From: Aliitabrizicola sp031408575
GTDB taxonomy: Bacteria > Pseudomonadota > Alphaproteobacteria > Rhodobacterales > Rhodobacteraceae
NCBI GenBank assembly: GCA_031408575.1
Contig: JANNWS010000190.1
Location: 3,664 to 67,663, forward strand
Direction: 5' to 3'
Length of the DNA: 64,000 bases
Below the pieces are notes generated by a model that saw only the letters and a program-made list of their open reading frames with translations, ran no database searches and had not been told where the DNA came from. Each line of letters begins with the position of its first letter. Position 1 is the stretch's first letter. Below, one piece after another: positions 40,842 to 50,711 of this stretch. Made by a program: the position numbers and the translations under genes.

Positions 40842-42011
40842 ATGCGGTTTGTCGCCTTTTCGCTTTTCCTGACGATTGCCACCCCCGCCTTTGCCGCGCC
40901 TTGCGGCGGCGATTTTCGCGACTTCGTGATTGCGATGAAGGCCGAAGCCATGGCGCAAGGCTATCCGCAGGATGCTGTCGACAGTTTCTTTCAGGGAGTG
41001 CGGCAAGACAAGCGGGCGCTTAAGGCCGACCGGTCGCAATCGGTGTTCCAGAAGCCGTTCCTCGATTTCTCAAAGGCGCTGATCCGCAAGGACCGGCTGC
41101 AGACCGGGCTGGCAAAGTCCGATGCGCTGGACGCGGTGTTTGATGCGGCCCAGCGCGACTATGGCGTGCCGCGCGGCATCCTGCTGGCTTTCTGGGCGTT
41201 CGAGACGGACTTCGGACAGGTGCAGGGCGATTTCAACACGGTAAATGCGTTGGTCACGCTGGGCCATGATTGCCGGCGACCCGAGTTGTTTCAGCCGCAG
41301 ATTCTGGCGGCGCTGACGCTCTATCAGCAAGGCATGATCGACCCCGCCACCACCACCGGGGCCTGGGCGGGCGAGATCGGCATGGTGCAGATGCTGCCGG
41401 CCGACATTCTGGCGGATGGCGTGGACGGGGACGGCGACGGCGTGATCAGCCTGAAAACCTCGGCCCCTGATGCGCTTTTGTCGGCGGCACGCAAGTTGAA
41501 TGCCCTGGGCTGGACTGCCGGTCAGCCGTGGTTGCAAGAGGTTACCCTGCCCGATGATTTCGACTGGTCACTGACCGGGCTGGACAAGACGCTGGCGGTG
41601 GAAAGCTGGGCCGGGCTGGGCGCGGCCCCGGTGCAGGGCGCGTTACCAGCGGACGATCTGCGCGCGTCCGTTCTGTTGCCGCAGGGGCGCGATGGCCCGG
41701 CGTTTCTGGCCTATCCGAACTTCAACGTGCTGTTCAACTGGAACAAGAGCTTCGTCTATGTGACCACGGCGGCCTATTTCGCCACCCGGCTTGAAGGGGC
41801 GCCGCCCTATGCCGCAGGCGCGCCAGAACCCGGGCTGACCGCCAACGAGATGGTGCGGTTGCAGGAAAAGCTGGCCGCGCGTGGGCATGATGTGGGCAAG
41901 GCCGATGGCATTCTGGGCGCGCAAACCCGGATGGCGGTGCAGAACGAACAGGTTCGCCTTGGCCAACCTGCCGATGCCTGGCCCACTGCGGCGCTGCTGA
42001 ACGCGCTCTAA
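40842..42011 (+). CDS. lytic murein transglycosylase, MltB-like with peptidoglycan-binding domain
   Basis: A 389-aa secreted enzyme with a signal peptide (FVAFSLFLTIATPAFA). The SLT_2/MltB catalytic domain shows RDYGVPRGILLAFWAFETDFG with catalytic Glu121, GEIGMVQMLPADIL, DGDGDGVISL and FNVLFNWNKSFVY. The last 60 residues are a peptidoglycan-binding domain (EMVRLQEKLAARGHDVGKADGILGAQTRMAVQ). It cleaves glycan strands to 1,6-anhydro ends in the periplasm. ATG 40842 has CGGAG 6 nt upstream; the frame is open from 40788. Confidence 0.93.
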   Translation: MRFVAFSLFLTIATPAFAAPCGGDFRDFVIAMKAEAMAQGYPQDAVDSFFQGVRQDKRALKADRSQSVFQKPFLDFSKALIRKDRLQTGLAKSDALDAVFDAAQRDYGVPRGILLAFWAFETDFGQVQGDFNTVNALVTLGHDCRRPELFQPQILAALTLYQQGMIDPATTTGAWAGEIGMVQMLPADILADGVDGDGDGVISLKTSAPDALLSAARKLNALGWTAGQPWLQEVTLPDDFDWSLTGLDKTLAVESWAGLGAAPVQGALPADDLRASVLLPQGRDGPAFLAYPNFNVLFNWNKSFVYVTTAAYFATRLEGAPPYAAGAPEPGLTANEMVRLQEKLAARGHDVGKADGILGAQTRMAVQNEQVRLGQPADAWPTAALLNAL

Positions 42012-42012
42012 G

Positions 42013-42921
42013 GTGGCGGGCTGGGGTGTCTGCACCACACTTGCGGCAAGCAAGGATCAGATGCTGGCCTTCGTGGCCCATCACCTTGATCTGGGGGCCG
42101 GTCACATCTGGCTGCATTTCGATGATCCCGACTCGCCCACCGCCGAGATGGCCACGCGCCTGCCGCACACGACCGTGATCCGTTGTGACGCGGCCTACTG
42201 GCAGGCGCTACAGGGTCATCGGCCCGACCCGCACCAGACCCGGCAATCGCGCAATATCCAGAGGGTGTGTGCCGAAGCGGCGCTGCCTTGGGTCGTCCAT
42301 CTGGACCATGACGAGTTTCTGCTTGCCGATGGCCCTGTCGCCGGGATGCTGGATGGCGTGCCGAAAGACCGGCTGCTGGTGCGCGTCGCACCCTTTGAGG
42401 CACTGCATGATCCGGCGCTGCCGGATGACATCTTCACCGCACGGTATTTCCGCGCGCCGCTGCGCGGGCCGCGCCATGCCGCCGACCGCGCCGCCCTGTT
42501 TGGCAACTATGCGCCGCTTATGCCCGATGGCGTGCTAAGCCATTCCGCCGGCAAGTGTTTCTTCCGCACCGGGATCCACCGCCTGAAGCCGCGCATCCAC
42601 GGGGCGTTCCATGCCAATGCGCGCGTGCCGGGCGGGGTATTTCACCCGGACCTCACTCTGCTGCATTTCCATGCACAGGACCGGGAACAATGGCTGGACA
42701 GGCTGGAATTCCGGCTGGCGCAGGGGGGCTACCGCGACCGCCCGCTGCAACGCTGGCTGGCGCAGGCCGATATTGCGGCGCGCATCGCCTTTTACGATGC
42801 GGTGCAGGTGGCAACGCCGGACAAGGTTGATCTGCTACGCAGGCTTGGGTTGATGCGCGAGGTTGACCTTGGTCTGAGCGCCAAGGTTGCTGCCCTGACC
42901 GAAGCGATTGAGCGGGGGTGA
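42013..42921 (+). CDS. glycosyltransferase family 2-like protein
   Basis: A 302-aa protein starting from GTG 42013, one base after the transglycosylase stop. CTTLAASKDQMLAFVAHHLDLGAGHIWLHFDDP, then RQSRNIQRVCAEAALPWVVHLDHDEFLL with a DxDEF-type metal site, match the Glyco_tranf_2_4 family of GT-A folds. No TM segment is apparent. The acceptor is unknown; the gene may serve envelope polysaccharide synthesis. It converges with smc. Confidence 0.85.
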   Translation: MAGWGVCTTLAASKDQMLAFVAHHLDLGAGHIWLHFDDPDSPTAEMATRLPHTTVIRCDAAYWQALQGHRPDPHQTRQSRNIQRVCAEAALPWVVHLDHDEFLLADGPVAGMLDGVPKDRLLVRVAPFEALHDPALPDDIFTARYFRAPLRGPRHAADRAALFGNYAPLMPDGVLSHSAGKCFFRTGIHRLKPRIHGAFHANARVPGGVFHPDLTLLHFHAQDREQWLDRLEFRLAQGGYRDRPLQRWLAQADIAARIAFYDAVQVATPDKVDLLRRLGLMREVDLGLSAKVAALTEAIERG

Positions 42922-43022
42922 GTTCCAACCGGGTCGCGGGGCCGGTGGGCCGCGGGCGAAGCGTAACCTCTGCCGTTGTTGGGACGCAGCGCCTTTGCCA
43001 GAGGGCAAGGCAGAGCCGAACG

Positions 43023-46000
43023 TCAGGCGACCAGCGCCTCGGCCTTGCGAAGATCGACGCTGACAAGCTGGCTGACGCCCTGTTCCACCATCGTGACGCC
43101 AAAAAGACGGTCCATCCGCGCCATTGTCACGGCGTGGTGCGTGATGATCAGGAACCGGGTTTCGGTGCGCCGCGTCATCTCGTCCAGCAGGTCGCAAAAG
43201 CGCGTGACGTTTGCATCGTCCAACGGTGCATCCACCTCGTCGAGCACGCAGATCGGGGCGGGGTTTGCCAGGAACACACCAAAGATCAGGGCAAGAGCGG
43301 TCAGCGTCTGTTCGCCCCCCGAAAGCAGCGACAGCACGGCCAGCTTCTTGCCGGGGGGCTGGCACATGATCTCCAGCCCCGCCTCCAGCGGATCGTCACT
43401 TTCCACCAGCACGAGGCGCGCCTCGCCGCCGCCGAAAAGATGGGTGAACAGGGTGGCAAAATTGGCGTTGACCTGTTCGAAGGCAGTCAGCAGGCGTTCG
43501 CGGCCTTCGCGGTTCAAGCCGGCGATACCCGCGCGCAGGCGCTTTATCGCCTCATCAAGATCGACTTTTTCGGCTTTCAGGGTGTCATGCTCGGACTGCA
43601 CCGCTTTCGCGTCTTCCTCGGCGCGCAGGTTGACCGCACCCAAGGCCTCGCGCTGCCGCTTCAGTCGGTTCACGTCGGCCTCCAGTGTGGCGGCGTCAGG
43701 CATCGCGGCAGGGTCGCCGTGCAGACCTTCAAGCAGGGTGGCGGGCGAAAGCTGGGTCTCCTCGCGGATACGCTCGGCTGCGGCGTCAACAGTGGCTTTG
43801 GCGGCATCGGCGCGGGCCTCGGCACGGGCGCGGGCCTCGCGCGCTTCGCTGCCACCGCGTTCGGCGTCCCGTTCAGCGGTCTGGGCGGCGCGCAAAGTGG
43901 TGTCTGCCAGCGCCAACGCATCGGCGGCAGCGCTGCGGCGGGCCTCGGCTGTGGCGATGGCATCGCCCAGTTCTTCGCGCTTGATGGCGAGGTCTTCAGG
44001 GGCGGCGCTTGCCTCGGCCAGCGCCTCTTCGGCTTCGGTGCGGCGTTCGGCAAGCTCGGCGCTACGTTTTTCAGCGGTATCAAGGCGGTGGCGCCAGCCC
44101 GACACTTCCTTGACGATTTCCTGCCGGCGGCGCACGCGCGCCTCGCCTTCGCGGCGCAACTCATCCTGACCCGAGCGGCGCGACATCATGGCAATGCGGG
44201 CGGCCTCGACGGCAGTCTTCACCTGCTCCACCCCGGCGCGGGCGGCGCCAAGATCAGGCAGGGCCGCTGCCGCTGTTTCGGCCTCGCGCACCGCCGTGCG
44301 GGCTGCCAACGCCTCATCCTCATGGCGCGCGACGGCCAGACGGGCCGCGTCCAGTTTGCCCCCGGCGATAGAGCGGTCTGCCTCGGCGCGGGCAAGGGCG
44401 CGGCTGGCCTCGGTCACGCGCAAGTCAGCGGCGCGGCGGGCATCGCGGGCCATCTGATCAGCGCGGGCAAGGTCGGCAAGCCTGCGGTGCAGACTTTCAT
44501 GCGCCTGCCGCGCCCCTTCGGCCCGTGCCGCGACCTCTTCCAGATCACGCTTCAGTGCAACCAGACGGTTCAGTTGTTGCAGGCGCAGGGCAGCGGCAGA
44601 GGGCGCGTCTTCCGACCCGGCGCGGAACCCGTCCCAACGCCACAGGTCGCCCTCGATGCTGACAAGACGCTGGCCGGGGCGCAATTCGGCTTGCAGTGTT
44701 GCCCCCCGATCGCGCGGGACAAGGCCGATCTGACCGATCCGGCGGTTCAGAACACCCGGCACCACGACATGGGCCGAAAGTGGCGACGCCCCGTTCGGCA
44801 GAGGTTGGGGTGTCGCGTAGTCAGGCAGGCCGGTCCAGCCGGATTTGGCCGCCGCAGCAACTTCCGGGGCGCGCAAATCGTCGGCGAGGGCTGCACCCAG
44901 CGCCATTTCATAGCCGGGGGTGACGGAAACACGGTCAAGCAACTGCGAACCGGCCTGGGTTTCACGATCCACCAGCCGGCCAAGTGCGGCAACCTCGGCA
45001 CGCAACGCACTCGCCTCGCCTTCCGCCTCGGACCGGGCCGCACGGGCTTCGGCCTCGCGGCCCTGGGTTTCGGCGCGCGCCTGTTCGGCCAAGGCGAGGG
45101 CGGCTTCGGTGTCTTCGGCCAGCGCGCGGGCGGTCTCTTGCGCCATGTCGGCGGCATCGAACGCATCCGTCGCGCGTTCCAGTGCCTCTTGCGCGGCTTC
45201 CACGGCGTCAACAGAACGCGCAGCTTCGGTCTCGGCTTTGTGAACGGTTGTTCGGTTATCGCCCAAAAGACGCTGCACTGATTGGTGACGCGCAGCCAGT
45301 CGGGCGACATCCTCGGTCACGTCCGACTGCGCGGACTCGCGGTCTGACAGGATCGCCGCAGCGTCGCGGGCCAGATCAGAAGCTTCGGCAAGCCGGGCCT
45401 CGTGGCCATCGTGGGCGCGGGCAATCTGGGTCTGTTCCCAGTCAAGCCGGGCAATCGTCTCGACCGCGTCGTGGTTAAGCCCGGCCTCACGCTCGATATC
45501 GCGGCCAAGTTGTTCGACGCGGCCGCGCAAGGTTTCGATCCTGCCACGGGCCTGCGCGTCCTGGTCGGCCAGTTGATCACGCTGCACCATCAGGCGTTGC
45601 AGCACCGCAGCCGCAATCGCATCTTCCTCGCGCCGGGGGGGCAGTGCCTCTTCGGCAAGGCTGCGGGCCTTGCCTGCCAAGCGCGCGGCAGCCTCTGCCT
45701 GAGATGTGGTCAGCATCCGGTCGCGCAGGGCGGCGTCGGCTTCGGCCCGCGCCTCGTCGGCTTCACGCCAGCGGCGAAACAACAGCATGCCTTCGGCACG
45801 GCGCAGATCTTCGCCAATCTCGCGGTAGCGGGCGGCAGCGCGCGCTTGCCGTGCCAGCGTTGCAAGCTGCTGGGCCATCGCTTCGATCACGTCATCGACG
45901 CGGACAAGGTTCGTTTCGGTCGCTTGCAGGCGCAGTTCCGCCTCGTGCCGGCGCTGATACAGTCCGGAAATACCCGCCGCCTCTTCCAGAATCCGGCGGC

Positions 46001-46478
46001 GGTTCTTCGGCTTGGCGTTGATCAGTTCCGCGATCTGACCCTGCCGCACCAATGCGGGCGATTGTGCGCCCGTCGACGCATCAGCAAAAAGCATCTGGAT
46101 ATCGCGCGCGCGGACATCCTTTGCGTTCGCCTTGTAGGCCGACCCGGCGTCACGGGTGATTCGGCGGACAATCTCGATCTGGTCCTGATCGTTGAAGCCC
46201 GAGGGTGCCAAACGGTCGGCATTGTCGATGACGATTGAAACCTCGGCAAAGTTCCGTGCCCCGCGGGTGGCGGCACCGGCAAAGATCACATCCTCCATCC
46301 CGCCGCCGCGCACTGCGGAGGCACGGTTTTCGCCCATCACCCAGCGCAACGCCTCCAGCAAGTTGGATTTGCCGCAGCCATTTGGCCCGACAACGCCAGT
46401 CAAACCCTGATGAATCACAAGGTCTGTCGGATCGACAAAGCTTTTGAACCCGTTAAGCCGTAGCCGCGAAAAGCGCAC
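43023..46478 (-). CDS. smc: chromosome segregation protein SMC
   Basis: A 1151-aa SMC ATPase that condenses and segregates the chromosome with ScpA/ScpB. Start codon is GTG 46478. Walker A is VGPNGCGKSNLLEAL (31-38 core), followed by AVRGGGMEDVIFAG and the QGQIAELINAKPKNRRRILEEAAGISG segment. Two long Ala/Arg/Glu-rich coiled coils flank a hinge around residues 490-600. The C-terminal signature LSGGEQTLTALALIF and Walker B ICVLDEVDAPLDDANV complete the head. A 787-codon open frame runs antisense to its 3' two-thirds, as expected from GC-rich coiled-coil codons. It is divergent from the FMN reductase gene (222-nt gap). Confidence 0.97.
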   Translation of the reverse strand: MRFSRLRLNGFKSFVDPTDLVIHQGLTGVVGPNGCGKSNLLEALRWVMGENRASAVRGGGMEDVIFAGAATRGARNFAEVSIVIDNADRLAPSGFNDQDQIEIVRRITRDAGSAYKANAKDVRARDIQMLFADASTGAQSPALVRQGQIAELINAKPKNRRRILEEAAGISGLYQRRHEAELRLQATETNLVRVDDVIEAMAQQLATLARQARAAARYREIGEDLRRAEGMLLFRRWREADEARAEADAALRDRMLTTSQAEAAARLAGKARSLAEEALPPRREEDAIAAAVLQRLMVQRDQLADQDAQARGRIETLRGRVEQLGRDIEREAGLNHDAVETIARLDWEQTQIARAHDGHEARLAEASDLARDAAAILSDRESAQSDVTEDVARLAARHQSVQRLLGDNRTTVHKAETEAARSVDAVEAAQEALERATDAFDAADMAQETARALAEDTEAALALAEQARAETQGREAEARAARSEAEGEASALRAEVAALGRLVDRETQAGSQLLDRVSVTPGYEMALGAALADDLRAPEVAAAAKSGWTGLPDYATPQPLPNGASPLSAHVVVPGVLNRRIGQIGLVPRDRGATLQAELRPGQRLVSIEGDLWRWDGFRAGSEDAPSAAALRLQQLNRLVALKRDLEEVAARAEGARQAHESLHRRLADLARADQMARDARRAADLRVTEASRALARAEADRSIAGGKLDAARLAVARHEDEALAARTAVREAETAAAALPDLGAARAGVEQVKTAVEAARIAMMSRRSGQDELRREGEARVRRRQEIVKEVSGWRHRLDTAEKRSAELAERRTEAEEALAEASAAPEDLAIKREELGDAIATAEARRSAAADALALADTTLRAAQTAERDAERGGSEAREARARAEARADAAKATVDAAAERIREETQLSPATLLEGLHGDPAAMPDAATLEADVNRLKRQREALGAVNLRAEEDAKAVQSEHDTLKAEKVDLDEAIKRLRAGIAGLNREGRERLLTAFEQVNANFATLFTHLFGGGEARLVLVESDDPLEAGLEIMCQPPGKKLAVLSLLSGGEQTLTALALIFGVFLANPAPICVLDEVDAPLDDANVTRFCDLLDEMTRRTETRFLIITHHAVTMARMDRLFGVTMVEQGVSQLVSVDLRKAEALVA

Positions 46479-46700
46479 CCGTGATCCTTTCGCCTGATTC
46501 CGACAGGGACGTCATCGTCGGGTCATGCCGACCCCGAGTCAACATCGCAGCCCACGATATGGCGGGGATCGGCGCATTATCTACAACATCTTGCCCGCAA
46601 AGGAGCGTGCAGCAATATCGAGGCCGCGCTTTTGACATCAGTCCGACCTTGCACCGGCGGCGGCGCGCTTTACCTTGCCCAGTAATTGAATGGAGGCGCA

Positions 46701-47249
46701 ATGCCCGAACTGACCCTGCTTGGCATTCCCGGCGCGCTGCGGGCGGCCTCGACGAACCGACTGCTCCTAGCCGAGGCGCGTCGCCTTTTTGGCGCGGCCA
46801 CCATGACCGAGGCCGACCTGCGTCTGCCGCTTTATGACGGCGATCTGGAAGACGCGCAGGGCATACCGCCTGAGGTGCAGCGACTTGCCGATCAGATCCG
46901 GGCGGCGGATGCGGTGATCATTGCCACGCCGGAATACAACAAGGCGCTGCCGGGGGTGCTAAAGAACGCACTCGACTGGGTCAGCCGAACGAAGGGCGGG
47001 CCGTGGCGCGACAAGCCGGTGGCAATCATGTCGGCCGCAGGGGGTCGGGCGGGGGGCGAACGGTCGCAGTTTTCGCTGCGCCTTGCGATGGTGCCGTTCC
47101 GCGCCACGGTGCTGCCGGGGCCAGAGGTGATGGTGGCCGATTCGGGGGACGCCTTCGGGGTTGACGGGCGCCTGAAGGACGAACGCTATCTCAAGGCTTT
47201 GACCGAGTTGACGGGGCTTTTGCGGGCAGAGGCGGAGCGGCGGCGTTAG
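46701..47249 (+). CDS. NAD(P)H-dependent FMN reductase family protein
   Basis: A 182-aa flavodoxin-fold reductase. LTLLGIPGALRAASTNRLLL, then LPLYDGDLED, IIATPEYNKALPGVLKNALDWVSR and KPVAIMSAAGGRAGGERSQFSLRL are the FMN-binding blocks of the NADPH-dependent FMN reductase (ChrR/AzoR-like) family. It reduces quinones, azo dyes or flavins; the physiological substrate is unknown. ATG 46701 with GGAGGCGCA upstream is chosen over 46686. Its stop overlaps that of the convergent membrane protein gene by 4 nt. Confidence 0.9.
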   Translation: MPELTLLGIPGALRAASTNRLLLAEARRLFGAATMTEADLRLPLYDGDLEDAQGIPPEVQRLADQIRAADAVIIATPEYNKALPGVLKNALDWVSRTKGGPWRDKPVAIMSAAGGRAGGERSQFSLRLAMVPFRATVLPGPEVMVADSGDAFGVDGRLKDERYLKALTELTGLLRAEAERRR

Positions 47250-48265
47250 TCGAACGTCCCCGTCACCCGTCCGAACAGCATGAAGGCGCGGGCGGTGCGG
47301 GTTTCGGCAAGTTCAGCCACGTCCTGATCGCTGGCGTTCCTTTCGAAGTCCTGGAACGTGCGGTCGAACTGGCGCAGGAAATGGTGGGCGGCATCGCGGA
47401 ATACCGTGTCTTCGCGCATCCGGCCTGCGGTCAGGGCAAGGCTGGACCGGTCGCGAACCCCGCCCAGACCGGCAATCGCGCGCCCGCGCTCGCCCTGTGC
47501 AAAGCGCCGCCACACTTCGGCGCGCGCCCGGTCGGGCTTCAGGTCATCCATGTAGATGCCATCTTGCGACAGCAAAGTCAGAACATCCTGCGCCGCCCGG
47601 ATCAGCTTTGACGTGCTGCGATCCTCCAGCGCCAGACGCAGCGCGCGAAAGCCCGCCTTGTCATCGGGCGTTTCGGGAAAGTTCAGCGCGCGGATGAAGT
47701 CACCGACCGACAGCGGCGGGCGCAGATCTTCGGCAGGAGTGCCAAGGGCAAGGCCGGGCTGTTCGTCACCCGCTGTGGCGCGGGGCAGCGCCAGTGCTGC
47801 CTTGCGGTCAGCCGACGGCACTGTCTGGGCCGGGTCGCGGCGCGAGGTAAAGGTGGCAAGGGCGTTTTCCGTCTGGCGCTGCGCCGCTGCAATCTCGTCC
47901 AGCTTCTTTTCAACCGACGGCTTCATGCCGACCGCCGCCGCCTGACTTTGCGCGACATAAGCGTTGCGCATCGCATCGACCGCCGCCTGCAAGCGCGCCG
48001 CCTCGTCCCGCAGGGCGCGCACCGACCGCGATGTGGTGACCGCCACCCAGATCAGCGCCAGCGGCAAAAAGATCACCAGCGCGGTCATCACAAGGCTGAG
48101 CGGGCCACCCTCACCGGGGGAAAACAGCAGGTAAATCGCAACGGCAGCAATCCAGATCAGGCACAGCACCGCCGCCGCCAGTTCCGACCCGCCGGGGCCG
48201 CCGCCGCCATCGGGCCGGGCAAAACGGCCCAGATCCATCGGTTTGTCCTGATCAGTCTCCGGCAT
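47246..48265 (-). CDS. two-TM membrane protein with coiled coil, unknown function
   Basis: A 339-aa protein. Two hydrophobic helices (AAAVLCLIWIAAVAIYLLF and LSLVMTALVIFLPLALIWVAV) lie near residues 30-75, after a Gly-rich stretch. A helical/coiled-coil part follows (SVRALRDEAARLQAAVDAMRNAYVAQ, KKLDEIAAAQRQTENALATF), and the C-terminal 150 residues are mixed helical with FIRALNFPETPDDKAGFRALR. I do not recognise a named family. The frame extends to GTG 48313; ATG 48265 is preferred. It lies just downstream of greA. Confidence 0.7.
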   Translation of the reverse strand: MPETDQDKPMDLGRFARPDGGGGPGGSELAAAVLCLIWIAAVAIYLLFSPGEGGPLSLVMTALVIFLPLALIWVAVTTSRSVRALRDEAARLQAAVDAMRNAYVAQSQAAAVGMKPSVEKKLDEIAAAQRQTENALATFTSRRDPAQTVPSADRKAALALPRATAGDEQPGLALGTPAEDLRPPLSVGDFIRALNFPETPDDKAGFRALRLALEDRSTSKLIRAAQDVLTLLSQDGIYMDDLKPDRARAEVWRRFAQGERGRAIAGLGGVRDRSSLALTAGRMREDTVFRDAAHHFLRQFDRTFQDFERNASDQDVAELAETRTARAFMLFGRVTGTFD

Positions 48266-48315
48266 CGTGGTGTTCCGATCCTCGGCCCCGCGTCGCGTCA
48301 GATAAGCCCGCACCG

Positions 48316-48786
48316 TCAGACGAAGCGGATGCTCACCACTTCATAGCTGCGCTCGCCGCCGGGGGTCTTGACCTCGACACTGTCGCCCTCGGACTTGCCG
48401 ATCAATGCGCGCGCCAAAGGTGAGCGGATGTTCAGCAGGCCGTGTTCGATATCGGCCTCTGTCTCGCCCACGATCTGATAGGTCTTTTTTTCGTCGGTAT
48501 CTTCATCAACCAGCGTGACCGTCGCACCGAACTTGATGGCTCCCGAAAGCTTCGTCGGATCAATCACTTCAGCCAGCGACAGCACCGCCTCAAGCTCCTT
48601 GATACGGCCTTCGATGAAGCTCTGTTTTTCGCGGGCGGCGTGATACTCGGCGTTTTCCGACAGATCGCCATGTTCGCGCGCTTCTGCAATGGCACGGATC
48701 ACGGCAGGGCGTTCCACCGATTTCAGAACCTTCAACTCTTCATCCAGGGCGGCATGGCCGCCACGGGTCATCGGAATCTTTTCCAT
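48316..48786 (-). CDS. greA: transcription elongation factor GreA
   Basis: A 156-aa GreA that stimulates transcript cleavage in backtracked RNA polymerase. The N-terminal coiled coil has the signature HGDLSENAEYHAAREKQSFIEGRIKELE, with the tip Asp/Glu pair, and the C-terminal FKBP-like domain shows INIRSPLARALIGKSEGDSVEV-like sequence. ATG 48786 gives the family start MEKIPMT; the frame is open to 48831. Divergent from ETF-QO. Confidence 0.96.
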   Translation of the reverse strand: MEKIPMTRGGHAALDEELKVLKSVERPAVIRAIAEAREHGDLSENAEYHAAREKQSFIEGRIKELEAVLSLAEVIDPTKLSGAIKFGATVTLVDEDTDEKKTYQIVGETEADIEHGLLNIRSPLARALIGKSEGDSVEVKTPGGERSYEVVSIRFV

Positions 48787-48898
48787 CGGCCTCATCATTA
48801 AACAGAAACGCCCCGGCCCGTTTGGGGCCACGGCGTTGAACCTCGGTCATGGTGACAACCTGACCCGAGAGGGGCAGTAATTGCAAGAGGCATGGCTT

Positions 48899-48993
48899 GG
48901 TTGCGCAACCGTCCTGCCGCGCACGCAACAATAGTGCCGTGTTGCCGCAGCGGGCCGCATGATGTTGCGTCACGATTGACCCTGCGGCCCGCT
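48899..48993. repeat. palindrome and long inverted repeat in the greA/ETF-QO gap
   Basis: The 269-nt divergent gap holds a perfect 12-bp palindrome GGTTGCGCAACC at 48899-48910, and an 11-bp inverted repeat AGCGGGCCGCA (48949-48959) with TGCGGCCCGCT (48983-48993) around a 23-nt spacer. Both lie 60-160 nt upstream of the ETF-QO start, in the likely promoter or leader region. Confidence 0.55.
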
Positions 48994-49055
48994 TGGGGCA
49001 AAGCCTGAGCCGTGATTTTCAAGCAAGCCGCGCAGGCTGCCAGAGGGGAAAAGTG

Positions 49056-50711
49056 ATGCCGGATCAGATCACCCGCGAGTCGATGGACTATGACGTGGTT
49101 ATCGTCGGTGCCGGGCCGGCCGGTCTGTCTGCCGCGATCCGCCTGAAGCAGCTTGATCCCGATTTGTCGGTGGTGGTGCTGGAAAAAGGGTCCGAGGTGG
49201 GGGCGCATATCCTGTCGGGAGCCGTGCTTGACCCGTGCGGCCTGGATGCGCTGATCCCCGACTGGCAGGAAAGAGGCGCGCCGGTGACGGTGCCGGTGAC
49301 CGAAGACAGATTTTATTTTCTCGGGCCGGCGGGTGGCATCAGGATACCGAACGGGCCGATGCCGCCATTGATGGACAACCACGGCAACTACATCGTCTCG
49401 ATGGCGAACGTCTGCCGCTGGATGGCGACGCAGGCCGAAGAGCTGGGGGTTGAGATTTTCCCCGGCATGTCATGCTCGGCCCTTGTCTGGGGCGAAAAAG
49501 GCGAGGTTGCGGGCGTTGTCGCGGGCGAATTCGGCAGACTGGCCGACGGCACACCGGGGCCAAATTACGAGCCGGGGCTGGAGTTGCGCGGAAAATACGT
49601 TTTCCTGTCCGAAGGGGTGCGCGGGTCGCTGGCAAAGCAGGTGATCGCCAAGTTCGATCTGTCCAAGGGACATGAGCCGCAGAAATATGGCCTGGGGATG
49701 AAAGAGATCTGGCAGATCGACCCCGCCAAGCACCGCCCCGGCAGCGTCACCCATACGATGGGCTGGCCGCTGGGCAAAAACGCGGGCGGCGGATCGTTCA
49801 TCTATCACCTTGACAACAATCAGGTCTATGTCGGGTTTGTGGTGCATCTGAACTATCAGAACCCGCATCTCTTTCCCTACATGGAATTCCAGCAGTTCAA
49901 GCATCATCCGATGGTGGCCGACCTTCTGAAGGGCGGCAAGCGCGTCGCTTACGGCGCTCGCGCGATCAGCGAGGGGGGCTGGCAGTCGATCCCCAAGATG
50001 GTGGCGCCGGGCGTGGCGCTGCTGGGCTGTTCGGCGGGGCTGGTGAACGTGCCGCGCATCAAGGGCAACCACAACGCCATGCTGTCAGGCAAGGCTGCGG
50101 CCGAAGCGGCGTTCGAGGCGATCAGGGCAGGCCGGTCGGGCGATGAGCTGACAACCTATGAGGCCGCAGTCCGGGGCGGGGCCATTGGCAAAGACCTCAA
50201 GCGGGTGCGGAATGTCAAACCGCTGTGGTCGAAGTTCGGCCTGATGGCGTCGCTGACGCTGGGCGGTTTTGATATGTGGACCAACACGCTGTTCGGGTTA
50301 AGCCTGTTCGGCACGCTGAAACATGGCAAGACCGACGCCGAGGCGACCGGGCTGGCCAAGGATCACAAGCCGCTGGACTACCCCAAGCCCGATGGCGTGC
50401 TGTCCTTTGACCGGCTGACCAATGTGGCGTTTTCCTTTACCAACCACGAGGAAAACCAGCCCGCGCACCTGACCCTGAAAGATGCCTCGGTGCCGATCCG
50501 CGTGAACCTTCCGCAATACGCGGAACCTGCGCAACGCTATTGCCCGGCGGGGGTCTATGAGGTGGTGGCCGAGCAGGGCAAAGACCCGCGCTTTGTGATC
50601 AATTTTCAGAACTGCGTGCATTGCAAGACCTGCGATATCAAGGATCCCATCCAGAACATTGTCTGGGTTACACCGCAGGGCGGTGACGGGCCGAACTATC
50701 CCAACATGTGA
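49056..50711 (+). CDS. electron transfer flavoprotein-ubiquinone oxidoreductase
   Basis: A 551-aa ETF:QO that passes electrons from reduced ETF to ubiquinone at the inner membrane. The FAD motif is DVVIVGAGPAGLSAAIRLKQ, followed by VLEKGSEVGAHILSGAVLD; the 4Fe-4S cysteines are in RYCPAGVYE and NFQNCVHCKTCDIKDP at the C-terminus. Family-typical NVPRIKGNHNAMLSGKAAAEA is present. ATG 49056 has AGGGGAAAAG upstream. It completes an electron route with etfAB (3351-5038) and probable mcd. Confidence 0.96.
   Translation: MPDQITRESMDYDVVIVGAGPAGLSAAIRLKQLDPDLSVVVLEKGSEVGAHILSGAVLDPCGLDALIPDWQERGAPVTVPVTEDRFYFLGPAGGIRIPNGPMPPLMDNHGNYIVSMANVCRWMATQAEELGVEIFPGMSCSALVWGEKGEVAGVVAGEFGRLADGTPGPNYEPGLELRGKYVFLSEGVRGSLAKQVIAKFDLSKGHEPQKYGLGMKEIWQIDPAKHRPGSVTHTMGWPLGKNAGGGSFIYHLDNNQVYVGFVVHLNYQNPHLFPYMEFQQFKHHPMVADLLKGGKRVAYGARAISEGGWQSIPKMVAPGVALLGCSAGLVNVPRIKGNHNAMLSGKAAAEAAFEAIRAGRSGDELTTYEAAVRGGAIGKDLKRVRNVKPLWSKFGLMASLTLGGFDMWTNTLFGLSLFGTLKHGKTDAEATGLAKDHKPLDYPKPDGVLSFDRLTNVAFSFTNHEENQPAHLTLKDASVPIRVNLPQYAEPAQRYCPAGVYEVVAEQGKDPRFVINFQNCVHCKTCDIKDPIQNIVWVTPQGGDGPNYPNM

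Noticed and set aside
42918..45281. 787-codon open frame on the plus strand antisense to smc
   Set aside because: It is an artefact of GC-rich coiled-coil codons in smc; its translation is Gly/Arg/Gln-rich with no domain, and smc is intact on the other strand.
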